NCBI GenBank assembly: GCA_021442555.1
Contig: JABUSV010000048.1
Coordinates: forward strand, 1-33,465
Length of the DNA: 33,465 bases
Direction of reading: 5' to 3'
Source of the DNA: Pseudobutyrivibrio sp.
Lineage (GTDB): Bacteria > Bacillota > Clostridia > Lachnospirales > Lachnospiraceae
Part shown: positions 6,622 through 14,647 of the stretch, piece by piece
Layout of the letters: each line of letters begins with the position of its first letter
Numbering within the stretch: position 1 is the stretch's first letter
Translations under genes and position numbers: made by a program
The notes under the pieces: model-generated
Seen by the model: only the letters and a program-made list of their open reading frames with translations
Database searches by the model: none
What the model was told of the DNA's origin: nothing

Positions 6622-9546
6622 CTATTCACTTACTATTGTTGCTGCATTTGTTCTCTTCTTATATTTTTTAAGAAGTACTACCTCAAGTAGAATCAGAACA
6701 GCTGCCAGAGCAACATCTGCACCAACTACAGTCTTAACCCAAGCAGGAAGCTTGTCCGCATTGGCGATTGCACGGCTGTTAGCTACAGTATATAAGATAT
6801 TGTGAGCTGAATTTCTGGCTGCTACTACATTGCTGGCTGTGGACAGATCTGGATGATTTACTCCCATATCCATAGGACAAAGCATAATATCTGTACCATT
6901 GTAGATAGCCTGAGTAGCATTCATGTATCCATATACTCCGAAGTAATCTGTGAGAACCATGCCTCTAAAGCCCCACTCACCGCGAAGGATATCAGTCTGA
7001 ACCGGCTTGTATGCACCAGACCATGTGGTACCAATGTAGTTGAAGGATGCCATAAGTGCTGCTGGGATGTTTTCTGCAACGCAGCCCTTAACAGCTATCT
7101 CAAAAGCCTTGAGATAGTTTTCACGAGCAGCCTGCTCTGTTGTCCATGTACACATCATATTGGTACGATTAGTTTCCTGATCATTTAAAGCATAGTGCTT
7201 GAAGTATGAGTACACTCCACTTTCTGCTGCACCCTTGGCTGCCTCAAGAGCCATGTATCCCGATATAACTGCATCCTCTGAGTAGTACTCAAAATTACGT
7301 CCGGCAAATGCAGATCTGTGAATATTCATGGCTGGCGCATACCAACCTGATACATTCATCTCATCTGCCATCTTGCCAATACCCTGACCAAATGCTCTGG
7401 CAAGGTCTACATTCCAGGTAGCTGCAATCATGGTTGCTGCTGGATAGCCGATTGAAGATGCGCCTGTAAAATTGTTGTTAATGGAAGCTGGGCCATCACA
7501 GTCTGTTGTACCTGGATCGCCTACTGATGCAACTGCAGGTGTTGAATAACCACCATTTGCAATAAGGTTGTCCATATCCTCTACAGTAAGCTGATCTAAA
7601 AGTGTATCCCACTTTGGATCGTCATAGCTTAATCCTGTCATATCTTTTAAAGAAAGACCGTTTTTTGCACCAGTTGTTGGCATAACAGCTGACTCGTCTG
7701 GTGTAAATCCGCTAATAAAAGCATTGCTAAGATTTGTAAATGATGCAAGCTGAGCTTCTGTCATCTCATAATTGGTTGGAGCTGCTGTGGCCTCTGCATA
7801 ATTAGCAAATCCATCAGCACGAGAAAGGTATGTAACCTCTCCAACTGCATCCTGCATTTTATTTGTTGCTGCTTCAACATCAGTTGTGCGACCATCAGAA
7901 TACACTATATCTGAAGCTACAGCATACACTTCAGAATCAAGTATAGTGTGTGCGTCACCATTAACAGAGATTATATAATCGCCTGCTTCAAGTACATAGC
8001 ATCCCTTGCCCTTTTCATCAAAGGAAGCCAAATCTTCTGTGTTTACTGTTATGGTAAGAGTCTGGCTCTCTCCTGGCTTGATTACATCTGTTTTATCAAA
8101 TGCAATAAGATTGCAGGCAGATTTTTCAATACCACCATTTGTATATGGAGGGTTTGAATATACCTCTACAACATCCTTGCCAGCTACTGAACCAGTATTT
8201 GTAACTGTTACATCAAATGTAAGCACACCATCTGACTCTGTAACAGGTCCCATATCCTGGGCAAAGGTTGTATATGAAAGACCATATCCAAATGGATACA
8301 TAACAATAGAGTCATAATCAAATTCCATGTTGCCTGCCAATGCCTCAGCATAAGCTGTCTCATAGAACTTATAACCTACATAAATATCTTCTACATAGTT
8401 AACAAAATTTGGCTTAACCTCTGGGCTAAACTGTGATGCTTCTACAGTATACTGGTCAGCATTTGTATATCCAAAGAAACCAAAATTGTTGTACCAAGGT
8501 GTTGCTGTAAGATCCTTTACAAAAGTGTCTACTGTCTTACCTGATGGATTAACCTCACCTGTAAGAATCTCTCCAAGTGCAGTAAATCCAGTCTGACCTG
8601 CTCCTGCTGTCCAGATACATGCATCTACATCCAATTCATCAACAAAGCCAAGCTCCATTGCATTTGCTGCATTGACTACCACGATAACATTTGCGTAATC
8701 TGAGCAAACCTTCTCCATCATGGCACGTTCTCTGTTGGTAAGCTCAAGATAGTGCTTAGACGCATCAAGGTCATCCTTGTTTGAGCTTATACGTACACCG
8801 GATACGCCAAACATTCCACCACCATTATCTACAAAGGTATCTTCACCATCGTAACTCATAGGAAGGTCAGCGCCCTCTCCACCTGAACGGGCTATTACTA
8901 CTACTGCTGTATCAGAGAAGCTTTTAGCTGAATCAAAAATACCTGCTGCATTATAATCATCCATTGATGGTTCTGGAATGGTCCAATCCTGACCAAACAT
9001 ACCAACAGTTGGTCTGACTGCTGCATAATTCTTGTAAAAATCAACAAGCTCCTGATTTACCTCAAAGCCTGCATCTGTAAGTGACTGAATGATATCTACC
9101 TTTGGATAAGCATCTGAAGTAGAACCTGATCCAGTTCCTCCATATACAGGGTTTGTTGAAGACCAACCAAACACGTTAATCTTGCCCTTGTTTGAAAGTG
9201 GAAGTGTATTCGATTCATTCTTGAGTAGAACCATACCTTCTTCAGCTATTTCAGTACAGGTCTTTTGTGACTCCTCAATAGACTTGTCTGATATCTGGCC
9301 CCCACCTAATGCCAATGATACAAGCGTATTCATTGGTCCTGTTACTACGATGTTAATAATTACTACCAATGCAAGTAAAAAAGCTAACCATGTCTGTCCA
9401 CGAAGAAGCTTTTTTGTTGCTACAGGCTGTTTTCTAACCACAACTGTCATGACAATAGCAAGTACAAGTACAATAGCGATTGCTATAAGCTGTGGCTTAC
9501 AAGACTGTAATGCGGCAATTACGTCGCTAGGGTTAATTGCTAACAT
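6622..9546 (-). CDS. Membrane-anchored GH3 beta-glycosidase with inverted domain order
   Basis: This is a 974-residue GH3 protein in the order GH3_C-like domain (about 95-430), fibronectin III-like domain (about 440-540), then the GH3 N-terminal barrel (about 640-920). It is the circular permutation known from Butyrivibrio and Ruminococcus beta-glucosidases. The predicted acid/base is E224 in GGEGADLP and the nucleophile is D867 in VLTDYFG; FKHYALND and AGRNFEYYSED are intact. Unusually, it has hydrophobic segments near 19-37, 52-75 and 939-959. The basic residues between the first two and after the last put those parts in the cytoplasm, so the catalytic part should face outside. Translation starts with ATG after GGAGG, overlapping the GtrA stop by 7 nt. 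It is the last gene of its operon. The substrate is probably a beta-glucoside or xyloside. Confidence 0.88.
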   Translation of the reverse strand: MLAINPSDVIAALQSCKPQLIAIAIVLVLAIVMTVVVRKQPVATKKLLRGQTWLAFLLALVVIINIVVTGPMNTLVSLALGGGQISDKSIEESQKTCTEIAEEGMVLLKNESNTLPLSNKGKINVFGWSSTNPVYGGTGSGSTSDAYPKVDIIQSLTDAGFEVNQELVDFYKNYAAVRPTVGMFGQDWTIPEPSMDDYNAAGIFDSAKSFSDTAVVVIARSGGEGADLPMSYDGEDTFVDNGGGMFGVSGVRISSNKDDLDASKHYLELTNRERAMMEKVCSDYANVIVVVNAANAMELGFVDELDVDACIWTAGAGQTGFTALGEILTGEVNPSGKTVDTFVKDLTATPWYNNFGFFGYTNADQYTVEASQFSPEVKPNFVNYVEDIYVGYKFYETAYAEALAGNMEFDYDSIVMYPFGYGLSYTTFAQDMGPVTESDGVLTFDVTVTNTGSVAGKDVVEVYSNPPYTNGGIEKSACNLIAFDKTDVIKPGESQTLTITVNTEDLASFDEKGKGCYVLEAGDYIISVNGDAHTILDSEVYAVASDIVYSDGRTTDVEAATNKMQDAVGEVTYLSRADGFANYAEATAAPTNYEMTEAQLASFTNLSNAFISGFTPDESAVMPTTGAKNGLSLKDMTGLSYDDPKWDTLLDQLTVEDMDNLIANGGYSTPAVASVGDPGTTDCDGPASINNNFTGASSIGYPAATMIAATWNVDLARAFGQGIGKMADEMNVSGWYAPAMNIHRSAFAGRNFEYYSEDAVISGYMALEAAKGAAESGVYSYFKHYALNDQETNRTNMMCTWTTEQAARENYLKAFEIAVKGCVAENIPAALMASFNYIGTTWSGAYKPVQTDILRGEWGFRGMVLTDYFGVYGYMNATQAIYNGTDIMLCPMDMGVNHPDLSTASNVVAARNSAHNILYTVANSRAIANADKLPAWVKTVVGADVALAAVLILLEVVLLKKYKKRTNAATIVSE

Positions 9547-10100
9547 TGTTCATCCTCCTTTTTTGTTTCTGGAAAAATTATTTTATTAACGAAGAAGAAT
9601 ACTACCATTGAGATTCCTCCGTTAAGCACTGTTGTACCGATATTGTATACCCAGGCTGGAACTAAAAGTCCGGCCACTGCAACCCAGATGCAGTTTATTG
9701 AGTTTACAACACAGGTAATGATACAAAATGCAAACACATACCAGGCTATCTGTTTTCCTGCCTTGTCATGGTTTCTAAAGACAAATATCTTTTGTATAGG
9801 GAAGTTTATGACCTCACCTATTACCATGGCTACCATATATGCTGCAAAGTATGCAAGACCACCGTGGGCCTGATCATATCCTAAGATATTCCACTGAAAT
9901 GTCTCATTAAAGAGAGTAAGTGGTATTCCCGGCCATCCAAAGGATGTATCGCCAAGTCCTGCAAATGCCTTGGGCAAAAAGGTTAAAAGCAAATACTTAA
10001 ATACTGTAATCAGATTGCTAACTATTACAAACAATCCACCTTCTCTGACCCACTTGGCAAGCTTGGGATTCTTTTTCTCAAATCTTGTCCAAATATTCAC
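9540..10100 (-). CDS. GtrA-like membrane protein, putative polyprenyl-phosphosugar flippase
   Basis: The protein has 186 residues with four predicted membrane helices and the family signature around NFPIQKIFVFRN in the middle. GtrA-family proteins are thought to flip or help present undecaprenyl-phosphate-linked sugars for glycosylation of cell-surface polymers. The start is GTG (TAGTG overlap with the upstream GH3 stop), supported by AAGGAG nine bases upstream; the stop overlaps the next GH3 start. The protein is therefore translationally coupled to a glycosidase on each side, which suggests a shared task. No glycosyltransferase of the GtrB type is present in the window. A general membrane role unrelated to lipid-linked sugars remains possible. 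Confidence 0.8.
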   Translation of the reverse strand: MNIWTRFEKKNPKLAKWVREGGLFVIVSNLITVFKYLLLTFLPKAFAGLGDTSFGWPGIPLTLFNETFQWNILGYDQAHGGLAYFAAYMVAMVIGEVINFPIQKIFVFRNHDKAGKQIAWYVFAFCIITCVVNSINCIWVAVAGLLVPAWVYNIGTTVLNGGISMVVFFFVNKIIFPETKKEDEQC

Positions 10101-12451
10101 TATTTCAGACTCCTTTCATATTCCTTGTTTAGTCTTCTGTTTCTAAAGAAACCTGATATCACTTTACCTAATCCCTTAAAGAAATGACCATTAGCTATTA
10201 CTACAATACCTTCTGTCATTCCCCTGTCTATTAAGCCACCACTCATTTTGTACATGGCTCTAAATGGCATATTGTAGATGAAAAAGATATTTAAATCCGG
10301 AATCCCAGCCTCGTAGGAAGCATCCATCTTCTTTTTCAAAATCTTGTAGATTAATCTGCAAAGTCCACTCTTGGCATCTTTCATCTGACATAAAGCATCA
10401 TTAATCTCTAATGGCCCTGTCTTTTCTTCTGGAAGTGCTCTGCCATATAATCTGGCAAACTCATCACGATGAACATTTCTTATATGACCTGAAGCATAGC
10501 TTAATAGCTTGGTTAAATCATAAGGTGCAACATCAGTTGTTCCTTTTATTTCTATTACGGTATCAAGTCTGATGTCTGCGCTGGATGCTCCTACCAAAAT
10601 AGTGTATTCTCCTGCTTCTGTCTCAAAAGAGTCAGTTGCTACATTAAAATACCTGAAGCTCTTATCATCAAATGGGATGGTGACAACCTTTTCTTCACCT
10701 GGCTTGAGAGAAACCTTGGTAAAACCTTTTAGTTCCTTATATGGTCTTATTACCGAGGTATCAGCTTTTCTAATATACATCTGAGCTATCTCTTCACCTG
10801 CCAATAAACCAGTATTTTTTATCTTAAAGGTGATGCCTATGTCGTTTATGTTAAGGTTGCTGTATTCAAAGGTTGTATAGCTTAGTCCAAAACCAAATGG
10901 AAACTGTACAGGTATCTCAGCCTTTTCGTAATATCTGTAGCCTACATATATTCCCTCTCTGTACTCCAGATTTCTATTCTCTACTCCATCGTAATGCTCT
11001 ATTGAGCAATCAGCATAGGAGTATGGATAAGACTCTGCAAGCTTGCCAGATGGATTAGCCTGACCTGTCAGTAAATCCAACATGGCGCTTGCTCCAGCCT
11101 GCCCTGTCAGATATCCATGAAGCAGACCACTTAGATTATCAATCCAAGGCATCTTCACAGCACTTCCTGCTGACATGATTCCAACCACCTTGGCACCAAG
11201 TCTGTGTAAGCTCTCCAGTTCTTTTATCTGGTATTCTGGAATATCCATGGAAAGTCTGTCAGCACCTTCTGACTCTGACACTTCGTCCAGTCCAAAGAAG
11301 AATAAAACAACATCTGCTTTATCTATATCTCTTACAACCTTTAACTTATACTTTTCTACCTCTTCTGATATTTTCTCTATATGAGTTGCATTAACTTGAG
11401 ATGAACCAGCTCCCTGGTATCTTGGTTTATCTGTAAACGGTCCTCTTAGGGCTACCTTACAGCCCGGCTTGAGAGGAAGTACATTGTCCTCGTTTTTAAG
11501 AAGTACTGCACTTTTTTGGGCTGCTTCTCTTGCAATATTATGATGAGACTCCTTATCAAAATCATCTGTTGTAGCAGGATGCTCTTTAAAATACTCTACT
11601 GCCTCGATGATTGGAACCAGTGCCTCATCAAGCTCTTCTTCTGAGAGTCTTCCACACTCAACTGCTTCAATCAGTTCTCTGGCAGATCCAAGGCCAGGAT
11701 TTGGCATCTCACAGTTAGACAGGCACTTAACACCATCAACATGGTCATTACTTGCGCCCCAGTCTGTTACTACTATTCCATCAAAGCCCCACTCTTTTCT
11801 TAAGATATCAACCAAAAGATGCTTGTTCTCATTTACATAACTGCCGTTTACTTCGTTGTAGGAAGACATAATAGCCTTGGCCCTGCCTTCCTTAACTGCT
11901 ATCTCAAAGCCTGTAAGATATATCTCCCTTAGAGTCTGTTCATCAACCACTGAATTCATGGCCATTCTTCTGTATTCACGGCTGTTTACCGCAAAATGCT
12001 TTGGACATGCATACACGCCCTGGCTCTGAATACCTCTTATATATGAAGCTGCCATCTTGCCTGCAAGAAAAGGATCCTCTGAAAAATATTCAAAGTTTCT
12101 TCCGCACAATGGTGATCTTTTGATATTAAGACCCGGTCCCAACAATACATTTACATTTTGTGCCTTGGCTTCCTGCCCCAGTGCCTCACCTATTTTTGTT
12201 CCCAGTCTCTCATCCCAACTGTTTGCTATTGTAGCTGCTGTAGGAAAGCAAGTAGCAGGAAGTGAATCATTCAATCCCAAATGATCGCCAGCACCATCAA
12301 GCTGTCTTCTAAGACCATGAGGTCCATCTGAGAATGTTATAGATGGAATTCCTTTTGAAGGTATGTCCCGAAGTTCCCATTCATTCTTACCTGATAACAG
12401 AGCTGCCTTCTCCTGTAAAGTTAAGCTTTCAATAATCTCACTTACGTTCAT
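10100..12451 (-). CDS. Cytoplasmic GH3 beta-glucosidase, canonical domain order
   Basis: The order is barrel first, then the C-terminal sandwich, the fibronectin III-like domain and an extra tail of about 140 residues. In the track numbering (start 12478) the nucleophile is D239 in VVTDWGAS, the acid/base is E404 in SEGADR, and K160-H161 lie in PKHFAVN. I prefer the ATG at 12451 (783 residues), because GAGGG lies six bases before it, while the ATG at 12478 has no ribosome site. There is no signal peptide. The tail (IFFIYNMPFRAMYKMSGG and following) is part-hydrophobic and lysine/arginine-rich, and could touch the membrane. It is the first gene of the GH3-GtrA-GH3 operon. It probably hydrolyses cello- or other beta-gluco-oligosaccharides. 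Confidence 0.9.
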   Translation of the reverse strand: MNVSEIIESLTLQEKAALLSGKNEWELRDIPSKGIPSITFSDGPHGLRRQLDGAGDHLGLNDSLPATCFPTAATIANSWDERLGTKIGEALGQEAKAQNVNVLLGPGLNIKRSPLCGRNFEYFSEDPFLAGKMAASYIRGIQSQGVYACPKHFAVNSREYRRMAMNSVVDEQTLREIYLTGFEIAVKEGRAKAIMSSYNEVNGSYVNENKHLLVDILRKEWGFDGIVVTDWGASNDHVDGVKCLSNCEMPNPGLGSARELIEAVECGRLSEEELDEALVPIIEAVEYFKEHPATTDDFDKESHHNIAREAAQKSAVLLKNEDNVLPLKPGCKVALRGPFTDKPRYQGAGSSQVNATHIEKISEEVEKYKLKVVRDIDKADVVLFFFGLDEVSESEGADRLSMDIPEYQIKELESLHRLGAKVVGIMSAGSAVKMPWIDNLSGLLHGYLTGQAGASAMLDLLTGQANPSGKLAESYPYSYADCSIEHYDGVENRNLEYREGIYVGYRYYEKAEIPVQFPFGFGLSYTTFEYSNLNINDIGITFKIKNTGLLAGEEIAQMYIRKADTSVIRPYKELKGFTKVSLKPGEEKVVTIPFDDKSFRYFNVATDSFETEAGEYTILVGASSADIRLDTVIEIKGTTDVAPYDLTKLLSYASGHIRNVHRDEFARLYGRALPEEKTGPLEINDALCQMKDAKSGLCRLIYKILKKKMDASYEAGIPDLNIFFIYNMPFRAMYKMSGGLIDRGMTEGIVVIANGHFFKGLGKVISGFFRNRRLNKEYERSLK

Positions 12452-12546
12452 TTTCATCCCTCTAAGATTTGACAACATGTTAATACACAGATGTTTTGTC
12501 TGTATTTACGTTTTATCACATATATTTTCAAATGAAGCATTCAAAG

Positions 12547-12576
12547 GATAACTTGTTAAATTTTCGTGATAACTTG
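12547..12576. promoter_or_regulatory. 9-bp direct repeat with 12-bp spacer, probable LytTR binding site
   Basis: GATAACTTG occurs at 12547-12555 and again at 12568-12576, a 21-bp period (two helical turns). LytTR response regulators such as AgrA bind paired 9-bp direct repeats about 12 bp apart. The reverse complement CAAGTTATC keeps the AGTTA core of that class but not the full published consensus. The repeat lies between the two-component genes and the divergent GH3 operon, so it could serve either or both. Confidence 0.6.
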
Positions 12577-12608
12577 CATGATACATTTCTTTTTGTTATC
12601 TTCTAGAC

Positions 12609-13313
12609 ATGATTAATTTATGTATTGTGGAGGACGAAACAGACCAGGCAGATATACTGCAGGGTCTCATATCGGATTATGAAAAGTCTCATAACTGCCA
12701 GCTTTCTGTAACACACCTGTCTGATGGTATAGACCTGGTAGATGGCTACTGTGGGCAGTACGATATCATTCTTTTGGATATTCAGATGAAGCATATGAAT
12801 GGTATGGATGCTGCTGAAAAGATCAGAGCCTTGGATAATAATGTTGTTATTATCTTTATTACTTCCACCGTTCAATACGCTGTTCAGGGCTACGCTGTAG
12901 ATGCTTTGGGCTATGTTCTAAAGCCTGTCAGTGCCGCTGCTTTTGAGAAGCTTTTGGACAAATCCATTGATAAAGTTAATTCTTCCAGGGAAAAGGTCTA
13001 TATAAAGATCTCAGTAGAGGACAAGCAGCTTAAGCTTGACTGCCAGTCTATATACTATATAGAAAGTTCCAGAAACAATGTTGTTATTCACTGCAAAAAC
13101 GACAGTTTTGTTACTTCTGGTCCTCTTAAAAAGTTTGAGGAGTTATTATGGGACAAGGGATTTTTTAAATGTCACAATGCATATCTTGTCAATCTTTCAA
13201 TGGTTGATGCGATACAAAAGGAAGACGTAATCCTATTGGATAATACTACTTTGCCCATTAGCCGTAACAAGAAAAAAGAGTTTATGTCAGAGTTGACAAA
13301 GGATATTTTATGA
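12609..13313 (+). CDS. LytTR-family response regulator (AgrA-like)
   Basis: This is a 234-residue regulator with an N-terminal receiver (acidic pocket VEDE, phospho-acceptor D57 in ILLDIQM, T85, and K105 in YVLKPV). A C-terminal LytTR DNA-binding domain spans about 128-232 (SIYYIESSRNNVVIHC, KFEELL, FFKCHNAYLVNL, LPISRNKKKEF). It should bind DNA when phosphorylated by the histidine kinase encoded next, whose start overlaps its stop by 4 nt. No Shine-Dalgarno sequence is visible before the ATG, and a TTGCAT/TTATCT promoter-like pair with a 16-bp spacer would place the transcript start at or next to the ATG, so a leaderless message is possible. The likely targets are itself and the divergent GH3-GtrA-GH3 operon. 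Confidence 0.9.
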   Translation: MINLCIVEDETDQADILQGLISDYEKSHNCQLSVTHLSDGIDLVDGYCGQYDIILLDIQMKHMNGMDAAEKIRALDNNVVIIFITSTVQYAVQGYAVDALGYVLKPVSAAAFEKLLDKSIDKVNSSREKVYIKISVEDKQLKLDCQSIYYIESSRNNVVIHCKNDSFVTSGPLKKFEELLWDKGFFKCHNAYLVNLSMVDAIQKEDVILLDNTTLPISRNKKKEFMSELTKDIL

Positions 13314-14623
13314 TGCTTGTGACCTTTTTCAAACCTGAAATCCTTCAGGATACCCCAAGATTTTTTACCGCTATTGCCGAATGGCTTGCAGTCTTCATAT
13401 ATCTTTTTATGTTCAAAAAAAGATATACTGGTCCTAGACTGTGGCTAAGCTGTGCAATAGCTTTTTTTATCATAGCAGCTCAACAGGCTGTTGCAGGTGT
13501 GCTATCCATATACTGGTGGATTCCATCCATGATACTTTCCGTTGCCATGATGTATATATTTATGTATGTTATCCTGGATATTACACCTCTAGATTGTGGA
13601 CTGTTTACCTCCACAGCCTTTGTATTGGCAGAGCTTTCTGCATCCTTGTACAGGCAGCTGTACGTATGGCTGATTGCGGAACGTACTGACACCTTCTTAG
13701 CATCTTTTATATTCATGATACTAATCTATTCCATTGTCTATTATTTCTTTTACAGGATTCAAAAAGACAACATACCTGACACCGTAGACCTGGGCACTAC
13801 CCTAAGCGAGCTGTCCGGTGCAGTAATCACAGCACTTGGTGCATTTTTCATGAGCAATATCAGCTTTGTTTGGACCAACACTCCATTTTCTGCCACCAGC
13901 AACATGCTGTACGTTAGAACTCTTGTAGACTTTGGAGGGCTTCTGATGCTTATTACACAGCAAGACAGACGTACTCAGCTTATGATCAAGCACGAAAAGG
14001 ATGCCATAGACCAACTGTTTCATAAGCAATACAATCAATATCGTCAAACCCTGGATAACTCAGAGCTATTAAGGAAGGAAATGCACGACCTCAAACACTA
14101 TCTGGCAGCTCTAAGAGGTGAAGACGACCCAGTCAAGCGAGAGGAAGTTCTGGCTGATATGGAACAGGCAATTGCTATTCAGGAATCCTTCATGAACACT
14201 GGCAATCAGGTGTTAGATGTTATATTAACAGGAAAAAGTCTTGCCTGCAGCAAGGCTAAAATTACCTTAAGTGCAATGGTTGACGGCAGTCTGTTAGAGG
14301 GTATACATGTTAAGGATATTTGCTCTTTGTTTGGAAATATACTGGATAATGCCATTGAGGCTACTCAGCAGGTTGAAGATGTAGATATGCGTCTGATTAA
14401 TCTTTCCATGCACAAGACCAATCAGTTTATAGTAATAGAATGCGAGAATTATTTTACTTCAAAAATCAGCAGTTCTGATATGCCTCGCACCACAAAAAAC
14501 GACACCATTCACCATGGTTATGGATTAAAATCCATCAATCAGGTAGCGGACAAATATCATGGTGGCATGACAATATCGGTAGAAAATAATTGGTTTAAAA
14601 TAAAAGTACTGCTAAGCAAATAG
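13310..14623 (+). CDS. GHKL-domain sensor histidine kinase (AgrC-like)
   Basis: The first about 215 residues form roughly six membrane helices with little outside the membrane. A cytoplasmic dimerisation segment follows with the phospho-acceptor motif EMHDLKHYL (H259), then a GHKL ATPase domain with the N box FGNILDNAIEA and glycine box HHGYGLKSI. This is the HPK10/AgrC layout, whose members often sense peptides or membrane signals. It pairs with the LytTR regulator through an ATGA overlap. No AgrB/AgrD-like peptide-processing pair is adjacent, so the ligand is unknown; the neighbouring glycosidases raise the possibility of a carbohydrate or lipid-linked sugar signal, but that is inference. 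Its stop codon lies in the loop of the terminator. Confidence 0.9.
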   Translation: MMLVTFFKPEILQDTPRFFTAIAEWLAVFIYLFMFKKRYTGPRLWLSCAIAFFIIAAQQAVAGVLSIYWWIPSMILSVAMMYIFMYVILDITPLDCGLFTSTAFVLAELSASLYRQLYVWLIAERTDTFLASFIFMILIYSIVYYFFYRIQKDNIPDTVDLGTTLSELSGAVITALGAFFMSNISFVWTNTPFSATSNMLYVRTLVDFGGLLMLITQQDRRTQLMIKHEKDAIDQLFHKQYNQYRQTLDNSELLRKEMHDLKHYLAALRGEDDPVKREEVLADMEQAIAIQESFMNTGNQVLDVILTGKSLACSKAKITLSAMVDGSLLEGIHVKDICSLFGNILDNAIEATQQVEDVDMRLINLSMHKTNQFIVIECENYFTSKISSSDMPRTTKNDTIHHGYGLKSINQVADKYHGGMTISVENNWFKIKVLLSK

Positions 14624-14639
14624 CCTGGCAGTACTTTTT
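14602..14639. terminator. Intrinsic terminator between kinase and GH3 genes
   Basis: AAAGTACTGC (14603-14612) pairs perfectly with GCAGTACTTT (14628-14637), with T runs on both strands. The 15-base loop contains the kinase stop codon. It serves the convergent genes on both sides. Confidence 0.8.
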
Positions 14640-14647
14640 CAATATAC

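Noticed and set aside
13310-14623. An Agr-type quorum system (AgrB/AgrD) next to the kinase
   Set aside because: No small peptide precursor or AgrB-like membrane protease is encoded on either side; only the AgrC/AgrA-like pair is present.
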